Source: Bacillus sp. ISL-55
GTDB taxonomy: Bacteria > Bacillota > Bacilli > Bacillales > Cytobacillaceae
Length of the DNA: 64,000 nucleotides
Direction: 5' to 3'
Assembly: GCF_018613155.1 (NCBI RefSeq)
Contig: NZ_JAGGQU010000009.1
Location: 151,820 to 215,819 of the forward strand
Part shown: one piece after another, positions 1-7,236 of the stretch
Layout: each line of letters starts with the position of its first letter
Numbering within the stretch: position 1 is the first letter of the stretch
Made by a program: the position numbers and the translations under genes
The notes under the pieces: generated by a model
Seen by the model: the letters and a program-made list of their open reading frames with translations, nothing else
Told to the model about the DNA's origin: nothing
Database searches by the model: none

Positions 1-326
1 TCTTTATCTGGACCCAAATAGAAGATCGTCTTCCAACCATTGTCCAATGTATATGGACCCTCAAAAGAATGAAATTCTCTCTCACTCATTTCCTTCATTT
101 TTTCATCAAGATTTTCCACCTCTAAGCAAAAATGAGTCCTTTCACCAATCTCTCCATCTGACTTTACCTGAGATAATTCAAGCCTAAAACCATTCTTCTC
201 CAAAAAAATCATTTCTTCATTTTCAAAGTGGATTTTGCAGCTTACATTAAAACCAAGAATGACCTCATAAAAAGTTCTTGAAGCTGTCAAATCGCTTACT
301 TCAAGTCCAAAATGATGTAATCTCAT
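1..326 (-). CDS. Glyoxalase/VOC family protein, partial (3' end beyond the window)
   Basis: The minus-strand reading frame starts with ATG at 326 and runs open to the window edge, so about 108 N-terminal residues are visible and the C-terminus is missing. The beginning (MRLHHFGLEVSDLTASRTFY) is the typical first beta-alpha unit of a vicinal-oxygen-chelate domain, with an early His that is usually a metal ligand. The sequence continues through a second half-domain ending near a GPD motif, where this family normally closes. Its start codon overlaps the stop codon of the upstream QueA-like gene (ATGA), which indicates translational coupling in one operon with that gene and the SDR gene. The substrate cannot be told from sequence. 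Members of this family include glyoxalases, dioxygenases and antibiotic-binding proteins. Confidence 0.8.
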   Translation of the reverse strand, partial: MRLHHFGLEVSDLTASRTFYEVILGFNVSCKIHFENEEMIFLEKNGFRLELSQVKSDGEIGERTHFCLEVENLDEKMKEMSEREFHSFEGPYTLDNGWKTIFYLGPDK

Positions 327-1387
327 TCTCCTCTTCCTTCTTTCATCGAGATGATCAGATTTATATCACCAAATTCGTGCCAAAGATATTTTTGTTCAAT
401 CGCGATATTATAAGCTTCTACGAGCTTGTTCTCATCAACGAAGGCAGCCAGCATATCCAAGTGACTTGCTTTCGGTTCATGAAACCCTGTTATAATCCCA
501 TCAACGATCTGTAGCTCATAATCCGATGTGATATACAGATTCGTCCATCCTTGAGTAGTTGAATTACTGGCTGCCGTTTCAAGTGCGCGAACAACAGTAG
601 TTCCGGCTGCGATGACCTTCGCTCCAAGATCTTTGGCTTTTACTATTGCCTCCATATCTTCCTGGCGAATAGAATATTCTTCGAAGTGTTCTTCTGGTGA
701 ATGGGCAAATTCATCATCGAGTAAATAACTAAGACCGGTATGAAGCTGCAAAAATACCAATTTAACTCCTTTTTGCTTCAGCTTTAACAAGAGTTCCCAG
801 CTGAAAGCCCGACCGGCTGATGGCATCTCAACAGATCCTGGCTGACTTGCAAAAACAGTCTGGTAATAATCGAGTTTCCACGGGTGATGAATATATTCAT
901 ATCTTATTGGTTCACCCATTGAGTAGATTTCATCGTAAAAATCTTTACCTCTCAGATTGAACTGGATCATCTTTAGTGGTGAATTAAATACTTCGCCAAT
1001 TACATTCGCCTCTAAGGATTCGGAGAATTTTATGCAATCTCCTGATTGTACATTTGTTGCAACGATTAATACTTCCCATTCCGAGTCATTCTTCTTCCTG
1101 GCAAGCCGCACTTCCAAGTTCGTGCCGATCACCTCTCCATTTCTAAGCCATGTTCCTTTGAGAATTGCCGGGATTGTTCTGCTATTATTCAACACAAGTA
1201 TATCCCCTGAATCGAAATATTTTTCTATTTGAATAAATCGATCGTGCATAACATTACCCGTTACTCTGTCCAACACCATCATCTTCACCTGATCTCTGCG
1301 CAGTCCTCTCCTTTCTGGCGGGCTTGAGGCGTTAAGAGAAGAAGGCAGAGAAAAATCATGAGTGTGCACCTTTGTTTCCATCTGCAT
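323..1387 (-). CDS. QueA-family S-adenosylmethionine:tRNA ribosyltransferase-isomerase-like protein (divergent paralog)
   Basis: About 354 residues, matching the usual QueA length of 340-360. The N-terminal beta-barrel half (DFSLPSSL, then LVLNNSRTIPAILKG) and the later FLQLHTGLSYL stretch are recognisable QueA features. QueA transfers the ribose part of SAM to preQ1 in tRNA, making epoxyqueuosine. The motif usually read PTAGLHFT is here PSAGRAFSWEL (about residues 190-200), and the neighbours are an SDR oxidoreductase and a glyoxalase rather than tgt or ruvB. I therefore read it as a paralog, perhaps with another substrate, not the housekeeping queA. Three ATG codons lie close together. The one at 1387 has the best spacing to GGGAGGTG, and the one at 1390 overlaps the upstream stop. 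The activity is inferred from family membership only. Confidence 0.75.
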   Translation of the reverse strand: MQMETKVHTHDFSLPSSLNASSPPERRGLRRDQVKMMVLDRVTGNVMHDRFIQIEKYFDSGDILVLNNSRTIPAILKGTWLRNGEVIGTNLEVRLARKKNDSEWEVLIVATNVQSGDCIKFSESLEANVIGEVFNSPLKMIQFNLRGKDFYDEIYSMGEPIRYEYIHHPWKLDYYQTVFASQPGSVEMPSAGRAFSWELLLKLKQKGVKLVFLQLHTGLSYLLDDEFAHSPEEHFEEYSIRQEDMEAIVKAKDLGAKVIAAGTTVVRALETAASNSTTQGWTNLYITSDYELQIVDGIITGFHEPKASHLDMLAAFVDENKLVEAYNIAIEQKYLWHEFGDINLIISMKEGRGE

Positions 1388-2112
1388 CATCTCACCTCCC
1401 GACTAAACTCTTGAGCCTGGAATCGTTGTCCATTGACTCCTTTTGATTCTTCCGAGGCAAGGAAAAGAAAGACTTCGACAACATCCTCTGGTTTGGCTAA
1501 CTCATAATCACAATCCGGTACTGCAAGAGAATGCATTTTTGTATCCATCTCCCCAGGATCCACCATATTCATTCTAATATTTGTAGCGTTAAGTTCGTCT
1601 GCCCAGATCTCTGTCATCCCCTCGACAGCAAATTTGGAAATTCCATAAGCTCCCCAGCCTGCATAACCGACATGGCCAGCTTCTGAAGTTACGTTTATTA
1701 TTGATCCTTCACCCTGTATAAGCATCGCTGGTAGTACCCTTCTTGTTATCAGGAACGGGCTGATGCCGTTCACCCTGATGACTTCAGCGAAGTCATCCTC
1801 AGGATAATCCAACAGTAGTGGCATTGGACTTGGTCCCAGAACTGAAGCGTTATTGATCAGGACATCAATTCTTCCGAAAGTTTCTAGTGTCAGGGCAACA
1901 AATTTTTCGGCTTCTCGCGGTACCGATACATCAGCTGTTATTGCCAGCACCTCTGCCCCATAGGATTCCGCTTCTTTTTTTACTGCATCAAGTTCATTTT
2001 CCCTTCGAGCGCAAACAGCCAGCTTCGAACCTTCCTTTGCAAACCTTAGCATCAATGCTTTCCCTAATCCCTGTGATACACCTGTAATCATTACAACTTT
2101 ATTTTTTATCAC
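1387..2112 (-). CDS. SDR family NAD(P)-dependent oxidoreductase
   Basis: A 241-residue classical short-chain dehydrogenase/reductase. The nucleotide-binding motif TGVSQGLG lies at residues 10-17, an NNAS motif at 87-90 and the catalytic YGISK at 156-160, with a Ser in VTSEAG upstream. I chose the GTG start at 2112 because GGAGG lies 8 bases upstream; an in-frame extension to 2178 has no such site. The gene is first in a minus-strand operon, and its stop overlaps the start region of the QueA-like gene. SDRs reduce or oxidise carbonyl and alcohol groups with NAD(P)H. The substrate is unknown, but the coupling to a QueA-like enzyme and a glyoxalase suggests a small shared pathway. Confidence 0.85.
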   Translation of the reverse strand: MIKNKVVMITGVSQGLGKALMLRFAKEGSKLAVCARRENELDAVKKEAESYGAEVLAITADVSVPREAEKFVALTLETFGRIDVLINNASVLGPSPMPLLLDYPEDDFAEVIRVNGISPFLITRRVLPAMLIQGEGSIINVTSEAGHVGYAGWGAYGISKFAVEGMTEIWADELNATNIRMNMVDPGEMDTKMHSLAVPDCDYELAKPEDVVEVFLFLASEESKGVNGQRFQAQEFSREVR

Positions 2113-2245
2113 GTTCAACTTCCTCCTTAGTTTTCTTCTTGTATTTATCTTAAGATTTTGAAGAAAACCGCACCTCATCGAGAAGCTTGATATTTTCTAC
2201 GACTTTAGTCTGAAGGATATAAGCTTTACGAAGTTGATAAAAAAA

Positions 2246-2273
2246 TAAAAGGCTGCTAATGGCAGCCTTTTTA
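2246..2273 (-). terminator. Rho-independent terminator downstream of the alpha-glucosidase gene
   Basis: A perfect stem (AAAGGCTGC paired with GCAGCCTTT around 2248-2270) with a 5-base loop lies just past the alpha-glucosidase stop codon. On the minus strand it is followed by a T-rich run. Confidence 0.8.
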
Positions 2274-2278
2274 AAAGA

Positions 2279-3961
2279 TTAATCCTGAATCAGGTATACA
2301 ATTGCTTCATACGGCTTTAATAAAATGGCAGATCCGTAACCTGTGTTTGCTTCATAATTTGAAATCAATACTTCATGTTTCTTGCCTTGCAGGTCCGCCG
2401 GAACATCAAAGCTCTGATTCTCATTTGTAAAATTCAATAAGACAAGTAATTTCTGCGATTCCAGTGTTCTTGTATAAACATATATACTCTCATCCTCAGG
2501 AATTAGGATATCATAGCGGCCATGGACAATGACCGGGTGCTCTTTTCGAAGCTGGATTAGCTTTCGATAATAGTGGTAAATGGAATTTTCATCTTCCACA
2601 GCCTGCTTGGCATTAATGGCTGTATAGTTTGGATTTACCTGAAGCCACGGGGTACCAGTCGTAAATCCTCCATGATCACTATCGTCCCATTGGAAAGGAG
2701 TACGGGCATTGTCGCGTCCTTTTACATAGATTGACTCCATCACCTTTACAGGATTTTCTCCATTTTGATTCACTTTCTCGTTGTACATATTAAGGGTCTC
2801 AATATCCTTGTAATCTTCGATGGATTCAAATCGTACATCTGTCATCCCGATTTCTTCACCTTGATAAATATAAGGTGTTCCTTTTAGCATATGAAGGAAA
2901 GTCCCAAGCATTTTCGCTGACTCCACACGGTATTCCTTATCGTCACCGAATCGCGATACCATCCTTGGCTGGTCATGATTATTGAGATAAAGGCTATTCC
3001 AGCCAATATCTTCAAGACCCTTTTGCCATTTTGTGAAGTTGTTTTTTAAATCGGTTAGCTTCAGAGGTTTAAGGTCCCATTTCCCTCCAGGACCTGAGTC
3101 CAGGTCGACGTGCTCGAATTGGAATACCATATTCAATTCATTTCTGGATTCATCGGTATAAAGCTTAGCTTCCTCTACATTGGCACCAGGCATCTCACCA
3201 ACAGTCATTACATCATATTGAGCAAGTGCTTCCCTATGCATTTCCTGCAGGTAATCATGAATTTTAGGTCCATTCATAAAGTATCTGCTTCCGGAAACGT
3301 ATTTTTTCCCTTCTGGATTTGGCGCGTCAGGGAGGCCATCTACTTTCGAAATGAAGTTGATCACATCCATCCTGAATCCATCAATGCCTTTGTCCAGCCA
3401 GAATTTCATCATCTCATAGACTTCCTGGCGAAGTTTTGGGTTTTCCCAGTTCAAATCCGGTTGTTTTTTACTGAAAATATGCAGATAGTACTCACCGGTA
3501 TTCTCATCCAATTGCCAGGCCGAACCGCTGAATGTTGACTGCCAGTTATTCGGTTCTTTCCCATCCTTGCCAGGCCTCCATACGTAGTAGTCACGATAAG
3601 GATTATCTTTCGATTTTCTAGACTCAACAAACCACTGGTGTTCATCAGAACTATGGTTAACGACAAGGTCCATGATCAGCTTCATTCCTCTGTCATGCAT
3701 TTCTTTTAATAGAAGCTCCCAGTCTGCCATCGTTCCGAAATCATCCATGATTTCACGATAATCACTGATATCATAACCATTATCATCATTTGGAGACTTG
3801 TATACTGGCGAGAGCCAAATAACATCTACACCCAGGTCTTTTAAATAGTCAAGCTTCGAGATAATCCCGGGAATATCGCCGATCCCATCGCCATTGGAAT
3901 CCATGAAGCTCCTCGGATATATTTGATAAATGACTGATTCTTTCCACCAATGCTTTTTCAA
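2279..3961 (-). CDS. malL: GH13 alpha-glucosidase (oligo-1,6-glucosidase / MalL type)
   Basis: A 560-residue cytoplasmic alpha-amylase-family glycosidase, the same length as Bacillus MalL. It carries the four GH13 regions: DLVVNHSSDEH, GFRMDVINF with the nucleophile Asp, VGEMPG with the acid/base Glu, and NNHDQPR. It also has the WWKESVIYQIYPRSF opening typical of oligo-1,6-glucosidases and sucrase-isomaltases. It probably releases glucose from isomaltose-, maltose- or sucrose-type oligosaccharides after uptake. The start is taken as TTG at 3961 because GGAG lies 7 bases upstream; a GTG at 3970 sits too close to that site. The divergently numbered but co-oriented LacI regulator lies upstream, with a palindromic operator between the two genes. 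Trehalose-6-phosphate hydrolase is a less likely alternative. Confidence 0.88.
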   Translation of the reverse strand: MKKHWWKESVIYQIYPRSFMDSNGDGIGDIPGIISKLDYLKDLGVDVIWLSPVYKSPNDDNGYDISDYREIMDDFGTMADWELLLKEMHDRGMKLIMDLVVNHSSDEHQWFVESRKSKDNPYRDYYVWRPGKDGKEPNNWQSTFSGSAWQLDENTGEYYLHIFSKKQPDLNWENPKLRQEVYEMMKFWLDKGIDGFRMDVINFISKVDGLPDAPNPEGKKYVSGSRYFMNGPKIHDYLQEMHREALAQYDVMTVGEMPGANVEEAKLYTDESRNELNMVFQFEHVDLDSGPGGKWDLKPLKLTDLKNNFTKWQKGLEDIGWNSLYLNNHDQPRMVSRFGDDKEYRVESAKMLGTFLHMLKGTPYIYQGEEIGMTDVRFESIEDYKDIETLNMYNEKVNQNGENPVKVMESIYVKGRDNARTPFQWDDSDHGGFTTGTPWLQVNPNYTAINAKQAVEDENSIYHYYRKLIQLRKEHPVIVHGRYDILIPEDESIYVYTRTLESQKLLVLLNFTNENQSFDVPADLQGKKHEVLISNYEANTGYGSAILLKPYEAIVYLIQD

Positions 3962-4113
3962 AAAAATCACTCCAATTAATTTCTTTTTGTAAAGGACCTC
4001 TTCTTTATAAAGTGTTGCACACTCTTTCCCGATTCATAAAATCTTTCCCCTGCTCTAAGATAAATAAGGATATTTGAATGAGTCAAAAAACGATAACCAA
4101 AATAATTGTCTTA

Positions 4114-4125
4114 GTAAACGTTTAC
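4114..4125. promoter_or_regulatory. LacI-family operator upstream of the alpha-glucosidase gene
   Basis: The 12-bp perfect palindrome GTAAACGTTTAC lies between the regulator gene and the alpha-glucosidase gene. The same core occurs upstream of the regulator itself. A possible -35 (TTGACT, 4081-4086 on the minus strand) lies about 30 bp nearer the glucosidase gene. A CcpA site is possible, but the core lacks the full cre consensus. Confidence 0.7.
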
Positions 4126-4128
4126 GTA

Positions 4129-5142
4129 TCATGTAAGATTAACTTTTTTCACACTTTCCCGTTCCACAACAGAGTGAGACATAATCCTGCTTTCAACTCT
4201 TCTTCCTTGATTCATCATCATAAATAGCATTTCTGCTGCAACAAAACCCATTTCTTCCAAGGGCTGCGCTACTGTTGTAAGCGGCGGAATTGCCATCTCT
4301 GCGATCGGCAGATTATCATATCCGATTATGGAAAGGTCCTCAGGTATTTTTATGCCAAGCCTATAAGCAGCCGATATCGCTCCAAGGGCCAATGCATCGC
4401 TGGCGGCAAATATAGCTGTCAAATCCGGGGATTGTTCAAGGAGTTTTGGTAAACCGGTCAAACCATCATTAAATGAAAATCCATTTGAATGGATTATATT
4501 TTCATCTTTAATGGCGAGTCCTCTTTGAACTAACGCTTGCTTAAAGCCGTCTATTCGCGGCTGGCCAGCTATTACGTCATCTTTATTTCCACTAATCATT
4601 CCGATTTTACAATGCCCCATTTTTACCAAATAATCAGTCGCCGTGAAAGCGGCATGCTTATCATCAACTTTCACGTAAGGCAAAGGATATTGATAGGATT
4701 CAGTCGAGATAAGGACAACTGGTATCTGCATAGACTCCAGCTTGTTATAATACTCTTCAGTTATCATTTCACTAACAAACAGGATACCGTCCACTCTTTT
4801 TTCTGATAAAAGCCGTAAATACTTCATCGTTCTCTGTCCATGTGAAGCCGTATTACAGACAATCACGCTCGAATCATTACGATGGGCCGCTTCTTCAACA
4901 CCTCGAAGGATTTTGGAAGAAAATTGGCTTGAAACTTCCGGAAATAGGATTCCTAAAGTATTGGATTTATTACTGATTAAACCACGGGCAAATGCATTTG
5001 GCTGATAGCCTAGTTCTTTTATCGCCAGATGGACCTTCTCTTCTGTTACTTTTGAATATCCGCCCTGACCATTGAGGACCCTTGATACAGTAGCAATCGA
5101 GACACTCGCATGTTTTGCTACGTCTTTTATGGTATAACTCAT
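4129..5142 (-). CDS. LacI family transcriptional regulator
   Basis: A 337-residue regulator of normal LacI/GalR length. The helix-turn-helix and hinge are clear at the N-terminus (TIKDVAKHASVSIATVSRVL), followed by a periplasmic-binding-protein-like effector domain. ATG at 5142 is used because AAAGGA lies upstream and LacI proteins normally begin close to the TIKDVA motif. A palindrome overlapping its own transcription start region (5159-5172) and a matching one upstream of the alpha-glucosidase gene suggest autoregulation and control of that gene. The inducer is probably an oligosaccharide such as isomaltose, maltose or sucrose; this is inferred from the neighbour only. Confidence 0.88.
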   Translation of the reverse strand: MSYTIKDVAKHASVSIATVSRVLNGQGGYSKVTEEKVHLAIKELGYQPNAFARGLISNKSNTLGILFPEVSSQFSSKILRGVEEAAHRNDSSVIVCNTASHGQRTMKYLRLLSEKRVDGILFVSEMITEEYYNKLESMQIPVVLISTESYQYPLPYVKVDDKHAAFTATDYLVKMGHCKIGMISGNKDDVIAGQPRIDGFKQALVQRGLAIKDENIIHSNGFSFNDGLTGLPKLLEQSPDLTAIFAASDALALGAISAAYRLGIKIPEDLSIIGYDNLPIAEMAIPPLTTVAQPLEEMGFVAAEMLFMMMNQGRRVESRIMSHSVVERESVKKVNLT

Positions 5143-5158
5143 TACTACCAATCCTTTA

Positions 5159-5172
5159 CGTAAACGTTTACG
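5159..5172. promoter_or_regulatory. Operator of the LacI regulator (autoregulatory)
   Basis: The 14-bp perfect palindrome CGTAAACGTTTACG lies a few bases downstream of the predicted -10 and just before the ribosome binding site of the LacI-type gene. It shares its 12-bp core with the site at 4114-4125. Confidence 0.75.
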
Positions 5173-5182
5173 CTCCAAATTA

Positions 5183-5211
5183 ATAATAGTATGATTTCAA
5201 CTTAATATCAA
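5183..5211 (-). promoter_or_regulatory. Sigma-A promoter of the LacI regulator
   Basis: On the minus strand, TTGATA (5206-5211) and TATTAT (5183-5188) are separated by 17 bases. The operator lies immediately downstream, where a bound repressor would block initiation. Confidence 0.65.
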
Positions 5212-5258
5212 CCTTGTTTCGAATAAAAGTTGAATGAAGGGTGGTTCTATTTAAAGGA

Positions 5259-5286
5259 AAACTTGAAGGCCAGAACCTTCAAGTTT
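5259..5286 (-). terminator. Terminator of the small 52-residue protein gene
   Basis: An 11-bp stem (AAACTTGAAGG with CCTTCAAGTTT) directly follows the stop codon at 5290 on the minus strand. The T-run after it is weak. Confidence 0.55.
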
Positions 5287-5289
5287 ACT

Positions 5290-5448
5290 TTAGTTATTAC
5301 TCTGATTTTCTTTCACTTTTGCTGGCATTGGTCTTTCATCTGTGGTCATCCGGGATAATACATCACTGTCAAACTTATTGCGATCTTCCCCTATACCTGC
5401 CAAAGTATTAGCCGTTGGCAGCTGTTCAAGTTCTTTTCCTCTAGGCAA
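5290..5448 (-). CDS. Small hypothetical protein (52 aa)
   Basis: A short reading frame starts with TTG at 5448, preceded by a perfect GGAGG at 8-base spacing, and ends at 5290 just before a hairpin. The product starts MPRGKELEQLPTANTLAGIG and ends in a hydrophilic, Lys/Asn-rich tail. It has no membrane segment and no Cys. The strong ribosome binding site and the terminator support a real gene. I do not recognise a named family. The composition resembles small soluble Bacillus proteins made late in growth or in sporulation, but that is only an impression. Confidence 0.6.
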   Translation of the reverse strand: MPRGKELEQLPTANTLAGIGEDRNKFDSDVLSRMTTDERPMPAKVKENQSNN

Positions 5449-5576
5449 TGCAGACACCTCCTGTTTCTTTAAGATTCCTCTTTTCTTTATAACTTACACA
5501 CACCAGATATTCCTTAAAGGTATTTGGAGGTCATTTGGTGAATTAATTAATAACTACATTGGTAAGGGTGATTATA

Positions 5577-6116
5577 TTGAAAATAGGATTGATACGTCAT
5601 TTTAAAGTGACATTAGGTTACCCAAACAAGCTCGTCACCTCCCAGGAGCTTCTTACTTGGCAACAGGAGTATAATGAATCCAATATTGAGGAGGTTACTA
5701 TCAATCATCAAGGACAGAAGTGGAGCAAATGTTACTCAAGCGATTTAGAGAGAGCGAAAATTACTGCGTCCAGGGCTTTTGAGGGAAATATTACTTTTTT
5801 AGAGGACCTTCGGGAGATGTCGCTTTACCCTGTCATCCATACTGAAATGCGCCTGCCTCTTTGGCTTCACGTTACCTTGATAAGGCTTGCCTGGTTCTTA
5901 GGGCACAAATCGCAAAAGGAAAGTAAAAAAGAAGTTCTTTCACGCATAAACAGAGTTTTAGATGAGGCATTAGTTCAGGGTGAAGATATTTTGATTGTCG
6001 GCCATGGTGGGATTATGATGTTCATGAGGAAGGAATTGCTCAAAAGAGGATTCTCAGGCCCGAAATTCAGCAGACCTGAAAATGCAAAAGTATATATTTT
6101 CGAAAAAAATAACTAA
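5577..6116 (+). CDS. Histidine phosphatase superfamily protein
   Basis: A 179-residue protein of the phosphoglycerate-mutase-like fold. The opening GLIRHFKV carries the catalytic RH pair (His about residue 8). SSDLERA matches the second conserved Arg motif, and VGHGGIMM near residue 142 carries the second catalytic His. The usual RHG/RHA is RHF here. TTG at 5577 is preferred to an upstream ATG because AAGGGTGA sits 5-6 bases before it and the phosphatase fold begins directly there. It is a single gene on the plus strand, convergent with the GNAT gene. It probably removes a phosphate from a small metabolite; the substrate is unknown. Confidence 0.8.
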   Translation: MKIGLIRHFKVTLGYPNKLVTSQELLTWQQEYNESNIEEVTINHQGQKWSKCYSSDLERAKITASRAFEGNITFLEDLREMSLYPVIHTEMRLPLWLHVTLIRLAWFLGHKSQKESKKEVLSRINRVLDEALVQGEDILIVGHGGIMMFMRKELLKRGFSGPKFSRPENAKVYIFEKNN

Positions 6117-6122
6117 AGGCGC

Positions 6123-6686
6123 TCAGATTGAAGCGTCCTCTCTTATAATTGAATACATTTTTACGTCATAATGGGCACCTTTGATAAAAATGAATTTTCT
6201 TAAAATGCCCTCAAAGTTCATTCCGGCTTTTTCCATAACTCGCTCTGAACCTTTGTTTGCAACAAGGGCTTTTGCCTGAATCCTTACTAATTTCATTTCT
6301 TTCATTCCGAATCTTATCAACTCTTTAGCTGCTTCTGTAGCGATTCCTCTCCCCCAGTAGTCCATGGAAAGCGCATAACCTATTTCCGCAGTCTTATGTT
6401 GTGGCTGCCAGGAAACAAAGTCAACGGTGCCAATAAGTTTATTATCCTCTTTATAGTGGATGCCCCAAGGAGCAATCTTCCCTTCTTCATAAAGAGCAAG
6501 AATCATTTTCACATATTCCTCAGTTGCCGCTCTTGTTTTATGCGCTTCCCAGAAGACATATTTTGATACCTCAGGATTGGATGCATAAGTATGTATATCA
6601 TCAATATCCTCCAGACTGATTTTCCTTAAAATCAGGCGCTCTGTTTCTAGCTGAGGCAGATTTTCATAAATATCTTCAATTCTCAA
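6123..6686 (-). CDS. GNAT family N-acetyltransferase (RimJ/RimL-like)
   Basis: A 187-residue GCN5-related acetyltransferase. It opens with LETERLILRKI, the usual beginning of RimJ/RimL-type enzymes. The acetyl-CoA loop is visible as MDYWGRGIATEAAKELI, and the late NKGSERVMEKAGM is the conserved beta-5/alpha-4 region of this group. It starts with TTG at 6686 behind GGAGTGA. Such enzymes acetylate ribosomal-protein N-termini or small molecules; the substrate cannot be assigned. The gene is not in an operon; it converges with the histidine phosphatase with only about 6 bases between them. Confidence 0.85.
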   Translation of the reverse strand: MRIEDIYENLPQLETERLILRKISLEDIDDIHTYASNPEVSKYVFWEAHKTRAATEEYVKMILALYEEGKIAPWGIHYKEDNKLIGTVDFVSWQPQHKTAEIGYALSMDYWGRGIATEAAKELIRFGMKEMKLVRIQAKALVANKGSERVMEKAGMNFEGILRKFIFIKGAHYDVKMYSIIREDASI

Positions 6687-6720
6687 TTTTAGTCACTCCA
6701 GACATTGCATTTATAAGGGT

Positions 6721-6768
6721 GGTTTCGTAAAGGTTGTTGTTAAAGCCCTAAGCCGATTTTAACGTGTC
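6721..6768. repeat. Dispersed repeat, type 2, copy 1
   Basis: This intergenic stretch begins GGTTTCGTAAAGGTTGTTG and contains CCTAAGCCGATTT. It aligns with a second intergenic stretch near 39721-39768 over about 45 bases, allowing small gaps. It is probably a degenerate dispersed element; its function is unknown. Confidence 0.45.
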
Positions 6769-6835
6769 AACATGAATGAATTGAATCGGTAATGGAAAAA
6801 GTAACGACGAGTCATTCACAACAGGAGGTACTATA

Positions 6836-6955
6836 ATGGAGAATACCCACGAATTTGTTCAGAAGCTTCATGATAAGCAGAAGAAAGACGAACAAAATAG
6901 AAAGAGGCAAGGAAAAGAAAATCCAAGCGACAAACTCCCAAATAAACAACATTAA
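6836..6955 (+). CDS. DUF4023 family small protein (39 aa)
   Basis: A short frame with ATG at 6836 behind a perfect GGAGG at 7-base spacing. The product starts MENTHEFVQKLHDKQKKDEQ and ends in a Lys/Asn-rich tail with LPNKQH. This pattern, THEFVxKLHxxQKKDE followed by LPNKQH, is what I remember of the DUF4023 family, small hydrophilic proteins found in Bacillus. It has no Cys and no membrane segment. The function is not known. A GC-rich dispersed repeat begins immediately after the stop codon. Confidence 0.75.
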   Translation: MENTHEFVQKLHDKQKKDEQNRKRQGKENPSDKLPNKQH

Positions 6956-6959
6956 AATT

Positions 6960-7136
6960 AAAAGCGTAAGCGCCTTGATCAGCCCCGACAAGCACTGCCC
7001 GCCTAAAACGCCACGTCCTGTGGCTGGCGGGTCTAGTACATCGTGTGCCACGGAGGGCCTGACAGTGAAGTCGTTCTTTGACTTTATTGGGCGGCCTGAA
7101 GTGTCTCGAGGGGCTAGGCGCTGGAGCTGGACACTA
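6960..7136. repeat. GC-rich dispersed element with hairpin ends (type 1)
   Basis: Begins AAAAGCGTAAGCGCC and ends with GGCGCTGGAGCTGGACAC, with internal inverted repeats (GCGCCTTGATCAGCCCC against GGGGCTAGGCGC, and a CCCGCC/GGCGGG stem). It is clearly more GC-rich than its surroundings. Its end sequence recurs at 7171-7200, 63648-63672 and 63984-64000, so it is probably a non-coding dispersed repeat or the remnant of one. Confidence 0.6.
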
Positions 7137-7170
7137 ATCTTAGTTCGAAAATCAAACTAACTTTAAAGTA

Positions 7171-7200
7171 AATAAAAGCGCAAGCACTGCTTGGACACTA
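7171..7200. repeat. Short copy of the AAAAGCGCAAGC dispersed repeat
   Basis: The core AAAAGCGCAAGCACTG followed by TTGGACACTA resembles the two ends of the element at 6960-7136 joined together. It lies directly before the terminator hairpin. Confidence 0.45.
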
Positions 7201-7232
7201 AATAGACCGCAGATATGCGGTCTATTTTAGTG
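7196..7232. terminator. Strong hairpin terminator after the DEAD-box helicase gene
   Basis: A long stem (CACTAAATAGACCGCA against TGCGGTCTATTTTAGTG) with loop GATA lies just beyond the helicase stop codon at 7237. It can act for the minus-strand gene and might also stop plus-strand transcription. Confidence 0.7.
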
Positions 7233-7236
7233 TGCG

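Noticed and set aside
323..1387. Housekeeping queA of queuosine synthesis
   Set aside because: A key signature motif is changed and tgt, ruvB and yajC are absent nearby, so I kept it as a paralog.
3110..3538. Antisense frame of 142 residues inside the alpha-glucosidase gene
   Set aside because: It is opposite the catalytic domain of a clear GH13 gene and lacks its own signals.
2279..3961. Trehalose-6-phosphate hydrolase (TreA)
   Set aside because: No trehalose PTS gene or GntR-type TreR is next to it; the neighbour is a LacI regulator, as for alpha-glucosidases.
6812..7160. Overlapping frames across the DUF4023 gene and the dispersed repeat
   Set aside because: One strand holds the well-supported DUF4023 gene. 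The other frames run through a GC-rich repeat with no ribosome binding site.
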